The notes under the pieces are model-generated. The model saw only the letters and a list, made by a program, of their open reading frames with translations, was not told the origin of the DNA and made no database searches. A stretch of 29,783 nucleotides of DNA from positions 1 through 29,783 of the forward strand of contig JBDIBA010000024.1 of assembly GCA_039812705.1 (NCBI GenBank), read 5' to 3'. This document shows, in pieces, positions 1 to 7,826 of this stretch. The translations under genes and the position numbers were made by a program. Source of the stretch: JBDIBA01 sp039812705 (GTDB taxonomy: Bacteria > Actinomycetota > Acidimicrobiia > Acidimicrobiales > JBBSGY01). Each line of letters starts with the position of its first letter. The first letter of the stretch is position 1.

Positions 1-8
1 CTCGTCCT

Positions 9-860
9 TTAGTTAGTAGCCAGCTTGGTCTTCCACGCGTTGCCATCAGAATCGACTCCCACCACGTGCGATTCGTCAATTGCAGCGACATCGACAATCC
101 GCGTCTCGGGAAAATACGACTCGACAAGGGCCATCTCATCGAGATCGATTAGCAACAACTCGGCTTTGCCGCGCGGAGCCACGACAACATGGCGGTCATC
201 AACAAATGCCCACGTTTCAATGGGCGACTCGTCTTCGGTTCCCGCCGCGTCAACAACGTGCCAGTTCTTGGTTTCCAACTTCATCAGCAGACAACCGTCG
301 TTGAGCCATAACTCCAAGCCGTCCTTGCCTGTGCGAAATCGCGCGATTGGCCGCTGTGTTCCTTGCCCAAGGCGCATCTTTGCGCTGCTTCTGCCACTCA
401 CCGGGTCAAGCACACTTAGCGACCCGCCGCCAAGAAGAACAAGCAGCCGACTGTCTGGAACATTGACCGCACTGTTCACATTGCCAAGCTCTGTAAGTTC
501 AAGTGGCGCTGCGCCATCGGCAATGCGCAACAGTTGAGGAACATCGCCGGGCAGTACAAAGTAATCGGGCACTAATGCCCACGCCTCTTTCGAACCGGCA
601 AACGTCCAACCGTCGGCGTACACCCCTTGAGCAACGGGGGTTTCGGGATTGTCGGGCAGATGCACAGTGGCGGTAACTGTCTGTTTGGCAGTTGTCTGTT
701 TGTCAGTTGCGACAACAAGCAGCGCGAGCGTTCCTTCAATGACAATCAGTTCTTTGTCTTTGTCCATTGAAAACATGGCTTTCTTGCGCCACTTTGTGTC
801 GTAGCGCCAAAGGTCCTGCGAGTCCTGCATCCGGAGACAAAAACGGCCATCTGTAATCAC
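9..860 (-). CDS. Hypothetical protein, possible beta-propeller (WD40/PQQ-like)
   Basis: I do not recognise this family. The 283-residue product has no obvious signal peptide or membrane segment and is rich in short alternating beta-strand-like blocks, each ending in a polar turn (for example LSVLDPVSGR, LWLNDGCLLMKLE, VVVAPRGKAELLLIDLDE, VVGVDSDGNAWKTKL). Such periodicity is typical of WD40/PQQ-type propellers that bind partners, but no full motif set is present. The annotated start is GTG at 860; an in-frame ATG at 830 is an alternative that removes ten residues. The gene lies 43 bases downstream of dnaE2 on the same strand, so it may be co-transcribed with it. A role in mutagenesis is not shown. 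The reading frame is intact and fills the region, so I am confident it is a gene but not of its function. Confidence 0.7.
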   Translation of the reverse strand: MITDGRFCLRMQDSQDLWRYDTKWRKKAMFSMDKDKELIVIEGTLALLVVATDKQTTAKQTVTATVHLPDNPETPVAQGVYADGWTFAGSKEAWALVPDYFVLPGDVPQLLRIADGAAPLELTELGNVNSAVNVPDSRLLVLLGGGSLSVLDPVSGRSSAKMRLGQGTQRPIARFRTGKDGLELWLNDGCLLMKLETKNWHVVDAAGTEDESPIETWAFVDDRHVVVAPRGKAELLLIDLDEMALVESYFPETRIVDVAAIDESHVVGVDSDGNAWKTKLATN

Positions 861-903
861 GCGAACCTGTCTAGTCGCTACACGTCATTACCAAAGGAAA
901 GCT

Positions 904-3900
904 CTAATGGAAGTTGCGAGACTTGAGGGAAGGCGACCCCGAAACGATTAATGGCTCCAAGCGGTTTGCAACAACATTTACCGCACCTTGGTTCTTTTCA
1001 ACCGTTCCGCGAATGATGAGCGCCGAAGAAGCCATGGCAATCTGGCGGAACCGCTGCCACACGCCCACCGAGCAAATGACATTCGCCAAGCCGGTTTCGT
1101 CTTCGAGACTGAGAAACGTCACACCGTTCGCCGTACCCGGACGCTGCCTGTGCGTTACAACACCACCCACCATCACTGCCGAACCCGTCTCTTTGTCTGC
1201 CAAACGGTCAACACGGACGGCACCGCGCTTATCTAAGTAAGCACGCGCCAGCTCCACTGGATTTATTCCAGCGGTAATGCCTGTTGCCCAAAGATCTGCG
1301 GCCATCTCTTCGGGTTGGGTCATTTTTGCAAGACGCGGCGCGGATTCGCCCGTCACTACTCCCTGCAATCTTCCCGGACGGGACTGCACAACCGCACCGG
1401 CACTCCACAAAGCCGAACGTCGCGACATGCCAAAACAATCAAACGCACCAGCTGTCGCCAACGCTTCGACCTGATCTGCATTCAAAGCGTTCGTCCGCAC
1501 AACGTGTTCCATTGACACATATGGAGAATTTTCTGCAATCGACGCAGCCAGTTCTTTGCCAATCGTGCGAACGTACTCAAGGCCGACTCTCACAGCATTG
1601 TCACTCTCGATACTTGCAACCGCCCTACTTGCATTGACGCACGGTCCGCGCACAACAACACCGTGACGACGAGCATCTGCAACAAGGCTTTGCGGCGAGT
1701 AAAAGCCCATCGGTTGCGCATTCAACAACGAGGCCAGAAAACAATTCGGATAGTGGAGCTTGATGTAGGAGCTGGCGTACACGAGGTGTGCAAAAGACAC
1801 CGAGTGGCTTTCGGGAAATCCGAAGTTTGCAAACGCAGATAATTTCAGGAAGATTTCGTCGGCCACTTCGCCAACAATTCCATTGCACGCCATGCCCTCA
1901 TATAGCCGCGAACGAAGACGCTCCATTTTGGCCGCAGAACGCTTGGAGCCCATTGCTTGGCGCAGCTGATCTGCCTCACCCGCACTAAAGCCGGCAACAT
2001 CAATTGCCATTTGCATCAACTGCTCCTGAAACAACGGCACGCCAAGGGTCTTCTTCAGGGAGGGTTCCAAAAGTGGATGAAGGTAGGTAACGGGCTCCTC
2101 CCCGTTGCGGCGCCGGATGTATGGATGAACCGAACCACCTTGAATGGGCCCTGGGCGAATGAGGGCGACTTCAACAACCAGGTCGTAAAAACACCGCGGA
2201 CGCAAACGCGGCAGCGTTGACATTTGTGCACGACTTTCAACCTGAAAAACGCCAATGGTGTCTGCCTTGCACAACATGTCGTAAACAGCGTCTTGTTGAG
2301 GCAGTTTGGCAATATCGACATCGACTTTGTAGTGGTCGCGAATCATGTCGACCGCGTAATGCAACGCCGACAACATCCCAAGACCAAGCAGGTCAAACTT
2401 CACCAGTCCCGCCGTTGCACAGTCGTCTTTGTCCCACTGCAACACACTGCGGTTCTCCATTGACGCCCACTCAACCGGACACACCTCGACAACTGGCCGG
2501 TCGCAAAGAACCATTCCCCCGGAATGAATGCCGAGATGTCTTGGAAAATCTTGGATGTGCAATGCCATCTCGACAACGGATGCGGGCATTTCATAGTGCG
2601 CCTCGGGGTCCAAGGGCGCCCATCCATCGAGACTTTTTGACCACGCATTCTGTTGGTCGGTGTTTGCGCCAAAGGCCTTGGCAACATCGCGAACCGCAGA
2701 CCGCGAACGATAAGTGATGACGTTGCACACTTGAGCAGCACGTTGTCGTCCGTAGCGTTCGTAAACGTATTGAATGACCTCTTCGCGCCGATCGCTTTCG
2801 ATGTCGACATCGATATCCGGAGGACCGTCGCGCTCTGGTGCAAGAAACCGCTCAAACAACAAACCAAGGGCAACTGCATCTGCATTTGTAATCCCAAGCG
2901 CGTAACACACGGCACTGTTTGCAGCAGATCCTCTCCCCTGGCAAAAGATGTCGCTGCGACGGCAGAACTCAACAATGTCGTTGACAATCAAGAAATATCC
3001 CGAAAACCCAAGCTGCTCTATGAGACGAAGCTCATGTTCAATCTGGCGATAGGCACCGGGAACTGTTTCAGCAGCAGGCGGGCCGTATCGGCCCAATGCA
3101 CCTTTATATGTAAGACAGCGCAACCAGGTGTTGTCGTCATGGCCATCGGGAACGCCGGAGTTTGGAAGTTGCGGAGCAATCAACTTGATGTCGAACGCAC
3201 ACTGCCGGGCAAGTTCTGCGGCACGTTCAACCACGCCGTCATACCTCCAAAAGCGAGTGAACTGTTCCTTTCCCGAGCGCAAATATGCTCCCCCGTTTGC
3301 GGGAAGCCAGCCATCTATTTCTTCCAATGAACGTCGGGCGCGAATGGCTGACACCACATTGGCAAGACGTCTTTGTTTGACGGTTGCGTAATGCGCGTTG
3401 GCGGTTGCAATTGACTGAATACCCGTTTGCTGAGCAATGTCATACAGCGCGCTGTTGCGAGCGTCGTCACCTGCGATGTCGTGGTTCCACAACTCAATTG
3501 CAACGTTGTCTTTGCCAAATATCTCGACAAGGTCAAGGGCACGCGTTTTAGCGGCCTCGAACCCACCATCTGCAAGGGCTTTGGGCACCGCGCCTTTCCG
3601 ACACCCGCTCAACACCAACCAGTTTCCCCGGTGCATGTCTGCCAACTTGGCCATGTCATAGATGGGCTTGTTCTTCTCTTTCCCGGCCATCTGCGCCTCT
3701 GAAATGGCCCTTGCGAGAGAGCCGTAACCCGTCGGATTTCTGGCGAGGACAACGATGTGTTCGCCTTCGGGATCTGGAATGCCGTTTTGTCGCTGAGTCA
3801 GCCCAAGGCTTAGCTCGGCGCCATAAATAGTGGGCAGCCCCACACTGCTGGCCGCACGAGCAAACCGAACCACTCCATAGAAGCCATCGTGGTCGGTTAG

Positions 3901-4020
3901 CGCCAAAGCCTCAAGGCCAAGACGAACCGCCTCGTCAACCAGCTCCTCGGGGTGCGAAGCACCATCGAGAAAGCTGAAATTGGAGTGACAATGCAGCTCT
4001 GCGTAGGGAAAACGGGCCAT
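904..4020 (-). CDS. dnaE2: Error-prone DNA polymerase DnaE2 (Pol III alpha-like)
   Basis: This 1038-residue protein is the catalytic subunit of the SOS translesion mutasome. It starts with a PHP domain (ELHCHSNFSFLDGASHPEE near residues 8-26). The polymerase core carries the catalytic Asp motif PDIDVDI at about residues 401-407 and KFDLLGLG at about 541-548. A helix-hairpin-helix and OB-fold region closes the protein (VMVGGVVTHRQRPG onward, about residue 930). The length of roughly 1040, against about 1170 for replicative DnaE1, and the short N-terminal signature fit DnaE2. The start is ATG at 4020, preceded by an AGAGG ribosome site nine bases upstream. The histidine kinase upstream is divergent. 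DnaE2 works with ImuA' and ImuB, found 3 kb upstream on the same strand. No LexA box was seen directly in front of this gene. Confidence 0.95.
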   Translation of the reverse strand: MARFPYAELHCHSNFSFLDGASHPEELVDEAVRLGLEALALTDHDGFYGVVRFARAASSVGLPTIYGAELSLGLTQRQNGIPDPEGEHIVVLARNPTGYGSLARAISEAQMAGKEKNKPIYDMAKLADMHRGNWLVLSGCRKGAVPKALADGGFEAAKTRALDLVEIFGKDNVAIELWNHDIAGDDARNSALYDIAQQTGIQSIATANAHYATVKQRRLANVVSAIRARRSLEEIDGWLPANGGAYLRSGKEQFTRFWRYDGVVERAAELARQCAFDIKLIAPQLPNSGVPDGHDDNTWLRCLTYKGALGRYGPPAAETVPGAYRQIEHELRLIEQLGFSGYFLIVNDIVEFCRRSDIFCQGRGSAANSAVCYALGITNADAVALGLLFERFLAPERDGPPDIDVDIESDRREEVIQYVYERYGRQRAAQVCNVITYRSRSAVRDVAKAFGANTDQQNAWSKSLDGWAPLDPEAHYEMPASVVEMALHIQDFPRHLGIHSGGMVLCDRPVVEVCPVEWASMENRSVLQWDKDDCATAGLVKFDLLGLGMLSALHYAVDMIRDHYKVDVDIAKLPQQDAVYDMLCKADTIGVFQVESRAQMSTLPRLRPRCFYDLVVEVALIRPGPIQGGSVHPYIRRRNGEEPVTYLHPLLEPSLKKTLGVPLFQEQLMQMAIDVAGFSAGEADQLRQAMGSKRSAAKMERLRSRLYEGMACNGIVGEVADEIFLKLSAFANFGFPESHSVSFAHLVYASSYIKLHYPNCFLASLLNAQPMGFYSPQSLVADARRHGVVVRGPCVNASRAVASIESDNAVRVGLEYVRTIGKELAASIAENSPYVSMEHVVRTNALNADQVEALATAGAFDCFGMSRRSALWSAGAVVQSRPGRLQGVVTGESAPRLAKMTQPEEMAADLWATGITAGINPVELARAYLDKRGAVRVDRLADKETGSAVMVGGVVTHRQRPGTANGVTFLSLEDETGLANVICSVGVWQRFRQIAMASSALIIRGTVEKNQGAVNVVANRLEPLIVSGSPSLKSRNFH

Positions 4021-4058
4021 CTGTCAATGCCTCTTACGGATGCCTCAAAACTTCCAGA

Positions 4059-5570
4059 TTGCCTGTCCAGGGCCTCCTGGCCGATGCCGATGCATACTTC
4101 GTGGCCAAGGATCGGCAACCGGGAGCAGGAAGCTCCGCCCTTACAAGGGTTTCCCTTGTTCTCCTGCTGGGAGGACTGGGTTGTTCGTTGCTGCCCGCGC
4201 TTAGCCACATCAACGCGCCCGAGATTGTTCCGGTGCTGCTCTTCACGGCTGCATTTGGACTTCTGGCCGTATCGCACGGCAGAGCGTTGAGCTCCGCCAC
4301 CACGGCTTCAGACACACTGGCGCAGCTGCGCAACGCAACTTCCGCCGAGGCGCATTTCCGCTCTGTCATCAGCGATGCATCAGACGCCTTCATGGTGCTT
4401 GACCGTCAAGGACACATCCTTGAATGCAAGCAGCGCGAAGGACTGACGACTGGGTACTCATCTGAAGAACTCCTTGGTAAGCGACTTGTTGACGTTCTGG
4501 CGGCTCCCTCTCAAAAAGAAAACGCCATTAAAGATTTCGATCAGCTTTGGGACAACCCGCAGTGCATCAACGGCAAGTACATAAACCGCGTGTTTTCCAG
4601 CCGCATGGAAACCGAACTGCACTTCGGCATAACTGTCTGGATTGACGTTGACCCCAATGGCAATGCAGCCCGCATGAACATGCTGATTCGCGATGAAGGT
4701 TCGCGTGTTGCACTTAGCCGAGCAGCAGACAAGGCAATCGCAGCAGAGCGCGAAATGCAGTTGCGCTTGGAAGAAGTAAGCAACGTCAAAAACCAGTTCG
4801 TTTCATCTATATCTCACGAATTGCGCTCGCCGTTAACCAACACGCTTGGCTATTTGGAGCTTCTTGGTGATGGAGACGCCGGCGAACTCACTGGCGAACA
4901 GGCTCACATGGTTGAAGTTGCGTCTCGTAATGCGCGCCGCCTCCGCACGCTCATTGAAGACATCTTGACTCTGTCAAAGATCGAGTCTGGCGCGTTTAGC
5001 GTGCAGTTCCGACCTGTCGACGTTGCAAGCACAGTTCTCAGCGTTGTTGAGCGCAACACATTGTTTGCTCGCGACCGCAGCGTGAACTTGTCTGTACTTG
5101 GACATGTAAACGCAGGCTTCTTGGCTGGCGATCGAGCTGAACTTGTTCGCGCACTGGACAACATTGTCGGCAACGCAATCAAGTTCACGCCTCCCGGCGG
5201 CTCCGTTGACATTGAAGTAAAGCGTCAAAACGAAACGATTGCCTTTTTGATCAAAGACAACGGAATCGGCATTCCGCTGGAAGAACAACGAAGCCTGTTC
5301 AACCGCTTTTACCGCGCGACAACTGCGATCTCTCAACAACACCCTGGGGCGGGCCTCGGCTTGACCATCGCCAAGGCAATCTTTGACCACCACGGCGGTT
5401 CAATTTCAGTTGAGTCTGACGTTTCAACAGGCACGAAAGTGACCATTGAAATGCCGGCGCTGCCAATTCCTGCAGATGCGCTGACCAATGTTGCACATGA
5501 CGCTGGTCAAGAAGACTCTGACAGCGGCCCAGCAAAGACCAATGAGCCCAAAGGTGAAGTAAACGACTAG
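4059..5570 (+). CDS. Membrane PAS-domain sensor histidine kinase, orphan
   Basis: The 503-residue product has two hydrophobic segments at about residues 28-48 and 54-70, then a PAS domain (about 105-220; DAFMVLDRQGHILE), a short helical linker, and a HisKA dimerisation domain with the H-box ISHELRSPLT and phosphoacceptor His253. A HATPase_c domain follows with N box (NIVGNAIKFTP), G1 (DNGIGIP), F box (FNRFYR) and G2 (GAGLGLT). All catalytic boxes are intact, so it should autophosphorylate and signal to a response regulator, but no regulator gene lies in the window. The start is uncertain: TTG at 4059 is the first candidate, and the divergent dnaE2 begins at 4020, so the promoters must overlap. 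Its stop overlaps the stop of imuB by four bases. It sits between dnaE2 and imuB and interrupts the usual mutasome cluster. Confidence 0.9.
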   Translation: MPVQGLLADADAYFVAKDRQPGAGSSALTRVSLVLLLGGLGCSLLPALSHINAPEIVPVLLFTAAFGLLAVSHGRALSSATTASDTLAQLRNATSAEAHFRSVISDASDAFMVLDRQGHILECKQREGLTTGYSSEELLGKRLVDVLAAPSQKENAIKDFDQLWDNPQCINGKYINRVFSSRMETELHFGITVWIDVDPNGNAARMNMLIRDEGSRVALSRAADKAIAAEREMQLRLEEVSNVKNQFVSSISHELRSPLTNTLGYLELLGDGDAGELTGEQAHMVEVASRNARRLRTLIEDILTLSKIESGAFSVQFRPVDVASTVLSVVERNTLFARDRSVNLSVLGHVNAGFLAGDRAELVRALDNIVGNAIKFTPPGGSVDIEVKRQNETIAFLIKDNGIGIPLEEQRSLFNRFYRATTAISQQHPGAGLGLTIAKAIFDHHGGSISVESDVSTGTKVTIEMPALPIPADALTNVAHDAGQEDSDSGPAKTNEPKGEVND

Positions 5571-6994
5571 TCATACTTAGCCTCTAGCCACCACGTTTTC
5601 GATTCGCGCAACACCAAGTAGGCAACTTGATCTTTAGTGACAAGTTGCAAGCACGCGCATCTGACGGAACGAGCTTTTGACCACCAACGCTGATCAATCA
5701 GCCACGGCCCTCCCCATGCAGCGATTGTCTGCTGCTTGCCATCTAGCGTCATGACCTCGGGCGCGGCACTAATGGCTCCGCGTGCATCGACTACCACTTC
5801 ACAGCCTTCACCGTCTTTGACTTCAATCTTTTTCCGACGCTTATAAACAGTTGCCGGATGCGGAGCGGGAAACGAACCCGGCCACGGCCGGTCTAGCTGC
5901 ATGCTTTCATCGGTCGCGCTTCCCCATGCCATGAAATGAACGCGTTCTGGATATGTGCGGCCACCTTTGAGTGCTGCAGTAACCACGCCTTCTTCACCGA
6001 CAAGGCCCTGCACTCGCACCAATGCTTGGGCGGCCCTTTCGTCGGCATCGATGTCACCGCCCCAAAAGCCCAACTGACGACCGTTGTCGGGCATGACCCC
6101 TTCGGGAATCAGAACAAGACGGCCAATGCCCTCGGGCGCACCACCAAAAGCCGGATGCGTGTTTCGTTTCAAACAACTCTCGACTTGCCAACGCAAGCGG
6201 TCTGCAATTGAAACCGCACTCAGACGGCCATCGTGACGCCAAATACGCGCAAGGACTTCACCATTTGTCATGTGCGCTTCGATGACCAAACGGTTGCAGG
6301 CAAGCCCTTGTTCGCCAAGGTTGGCGTGCAAACGGTCTGCAAGAGACTTCATTGCAAAGCTGGCCATGTCGAGGCTCTGTAATGGTTCTTCGCATTGATA
6401 CTCAACCGAAAGATCGTCAATACCTTGGCGTGGATGAAACTGCTCCTCTTCTTCACCACTTGCCAGGCGATGCGCGTTGTTTCCCACCGCCCCAAAACGT
6501 CCAACAATGTCTGCCCGCGGAATGTCTGCAAAGTCCCCAAGGGTCCGAATGCCCAACCGCTTCAGCAGATCAACAAGATTTGGCTGTCCTAATGCGTCTA
6601 TGGGCTGACTTGCCAAGAAGTCTTTAGTGCGCGAAGTCTCAACAATTTGGTTGCTATGCGCAGCAAGCTTGGCGGCAAACAAACCGTCTGCAATGCCGAC
6701 ACTTACACTCTGGCAAGCAGTGACCCCACCCGCAGCGGCATCGCCAATGCTTGTCGCGCAATCTCTAAGCGCGTCTTTGACAAGCATGGCCACATGTTTG
6801 GCCAGCGCGGCATCACCGCCGAAATATCGCGAAGGCCCGCGCGTGGGAACAGCGCACAACCCCGGTGCCAACACTTCAATCTTTGTGGCGAGTGCCTCTA
6901 TGCAAGCAACCACGGGCTCGAACAAAGCCAACGCGCGTGAAACGTCCGTCTTTAGCGACCCAAACGCTGAACAATCAACAACCAGTGTCCTCAT
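5567..6994 (-). CDS. imuB: ImuB, catalytically inactive Y-family polymerase-like mutasome adaptor
   Basis: ImuB bridges ImuA', DnaE2 and the beta clamp in SOS mutagenesis. The 475-residue protein starts VVDCSAFG and shows the ImuB landmark RGPSRYFGGDAAL near residue 55 where active Y-family polymerases carry the SIDE-type acidic pair, so the second and third catalytic acids appear absent. A helix-hairpin-helix (LLKRLGIRTLGDFADIP) and the little-finger segment (SVEYQCEEPLQSLD) follow. The sequence RQLGFWGG at about residue 305 resembles a clamp-binding motif. The C-terminal region (GGRTYPERV to the end) is typical of ImuB and is the ImuA'/DnaE2-interacting part in known homologues. The ATG start at 6994 lies 27 bases downstream of imuA', implying one operon. 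The stop shares the bases CTAG with the convergent kinase gene. Confidence 0.92.
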   Translation of the reverse strand: MRTLVVDCSAFGSLKTDVSRALALFEPVVACIEALATKIEVLAPGLCAVPTRGPSRYFGGDAALAKHVAMLVKDALRDCATSIGDAAAGGVTACQSVSVGIADGLFAAKLAAHSNQIVETSRTKDFLASQPIDALGQPNLVDLLKRLGIRTLGDFADIPRADIVGRFGAVGNNAHRLASGEEEEQFHPRQGIDDLSVEYQCEEPLQSLDMASFAMKSLADRLHANLGEQGLACNRLVIEAHMTNGEVLARIWRHDGRLSAVSIADRLRWQVESCLKRNTHPAFGGAPEGIGRLVLIPEGVMPDNGRQLGFWGGDIDADERAAQALVRVQGLVGEEGVVTAALKGGRTYPERVHFMAWGSATDESMQLDRPWPGSFPAPHPATVYKRRKKIEVKDGEGCEVVVDARGAISAAPEVMTLDGKQQTIAAWGGPWLIDQRWWSKARSVRCACLQLVTKDQVAYLVLRESKTWWLEAKYD

Positions 6995-7021
6995 TGCAAC
7001 AACTACCTGACTGCCGCGGCC

Positions 7022-7729
7022 TTAAGACGCCAGGGCAACCATTGCCTGACGAGCAACAGACGCTTTGCCTCGCCCAACGACACTGACCATTAAGCGCGGC
7101 TTGGCCAAATAGCCGTAACCCTCAAACAGGCCATTCATCACAAAGCCCTGACACTTCAACCGCAAGTCTGCGAGTGGCCAGCTGTTGGAGTTGTCGACCA
7201 CTGGGACCAGCACCGCACCACATTCGCGAGCCTTGGCAGTCAGTCGCCTGGCATCTGTGTGACTGACATTGCCCGGCGGACGCACCAGCACAACATCGAC
7301 CGCTTCGACCAAAGCAGATGTGACCGCAACCCATTGCTTGCCTGCTTCAGGCACAAGCGCAAGGCGTTTCAAACACACACCCGCTTCAACAGCTGCGTCT
7401 ACACCCAGGTTCGCCATGTTGACAGCTGCGCACCACGACCCTTCTGCAGATGCTGTCGCAATGGTCAACAAAGCAAGACTGGTTGACCCCGAAACCACAA
7501 CTGTGCTGCCGCGGCGCAAACCACCATCTGGAAACAAGTTGCGCACCGCGGGCGACAAAGACAACACGCGCTGGCCGGCCAACACCGTTGACTGACCAAG
7601 ACCTTGCGTGTCTTTGTGCAGCCACAAGTGCCTTTTTGCGTTGGGTGATGACGACTGCGCGCCATCTGAATTGGAAACCGAACCCGGGAGAAGCTGACTG
7701 TCTAACACCTGGGTCAGTATAGCGAACAC
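7022..7729 (-). CDS. imuA: ImuA' (RecA-like SOS mutasome protein)
   Basis: The product (235 residues from the longest start) resembles the actinobacterial ImuA' proteins, degenerate RecA homologues that recruit ImuB and DnaE2. The segment LSLSPAVRNLFPDGGLRRGSTVVVSG matches the Walker-A-like region, but no GKT is left (SGSTSLALLT), so ATP hydrolysis is doubtful. A second conserved block is VDVVLVRPPGNVSHTDARRL. The longest frame starts with GTG at 7729, but that codon lies inside the LexA box. An in-frame GTG at 7708 fits better: it lies seven bases after a TATACT -10 box and would make a leaderless 228-residue protein. The gene heads an operon with imuB, 27 bases downstream. Confidence 0.88.
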   Translation of the reverse strand: MFAILTQVLDSQLLPGSVSNSDGAQSSSPNAKRHLWLHKDTQGLGQSTVLAGQRVLSLSPAVRNLFPDGGLRRGSTVVVSGSTSLALLTIATASAEGSWCAAVNMANLGVDAAVEAGVCLKRLALVPEAGKQWVAVTSALVEAVDVVLVRPPGNVSHTDARRLTAKARECGAVLVPVVDNSNSWPLADLRLKCQGFVMNGLFEGYGYLAKPRLMVSVVGRGKASVARQAMVALAS

Positions 7730-7743
7730 ATGTTCGCTGTCTA
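7716..7743 (-). promoter_or_regulatory. Predicted imuA'-imuB promoter
   Basis: On the minus strand TAGACA (7743-7738; five of six bases of the consensus TTGACA) is followed after exactly 16 bases by TATACT (7721-7716; five of six bases of TATAAT). Transcription should begin near 7710-7708, at or just before an in-frame GTG, suggesting a leaderless message. The spacer is the LexA palindrome. Confidence 0.7.
7722..7737 (-). promoter_or_regulatory. LexA (SOS) box in front of imuA'
   Basis: The core GAAC-N4-GTTC is the Cheo-type LexA operator of Gram-positive bacteria. Here it is extended to a seven-base perfect inverted repeat, AGCGAAC and GTTCGCT, around the spacer ACAT (7721-7738 in full). 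It fills the 16 bases between a TAGACA -35 and a TATACT -10, so bound LexA would block RNA polymerase. Confidence 0.9.
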
Positions 7744-7826
7744 GAAGAACTTCAAACTTTTGTTGGCTTCAACATAGCCACCCTCTGCGACACCCCTGCC
7801 AGTGCTCAGCAGGCAAGGCCCGGGCC

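Noticed and set aside
7795..7813. Terminator between the PP2C phosphatase gene and imuA'
   Set aside because: CCTGC/GCAGG with a nine-base loop and a nearby GGCCCGGGCC palindrome were seen, but the stem is short and no T-run follows.
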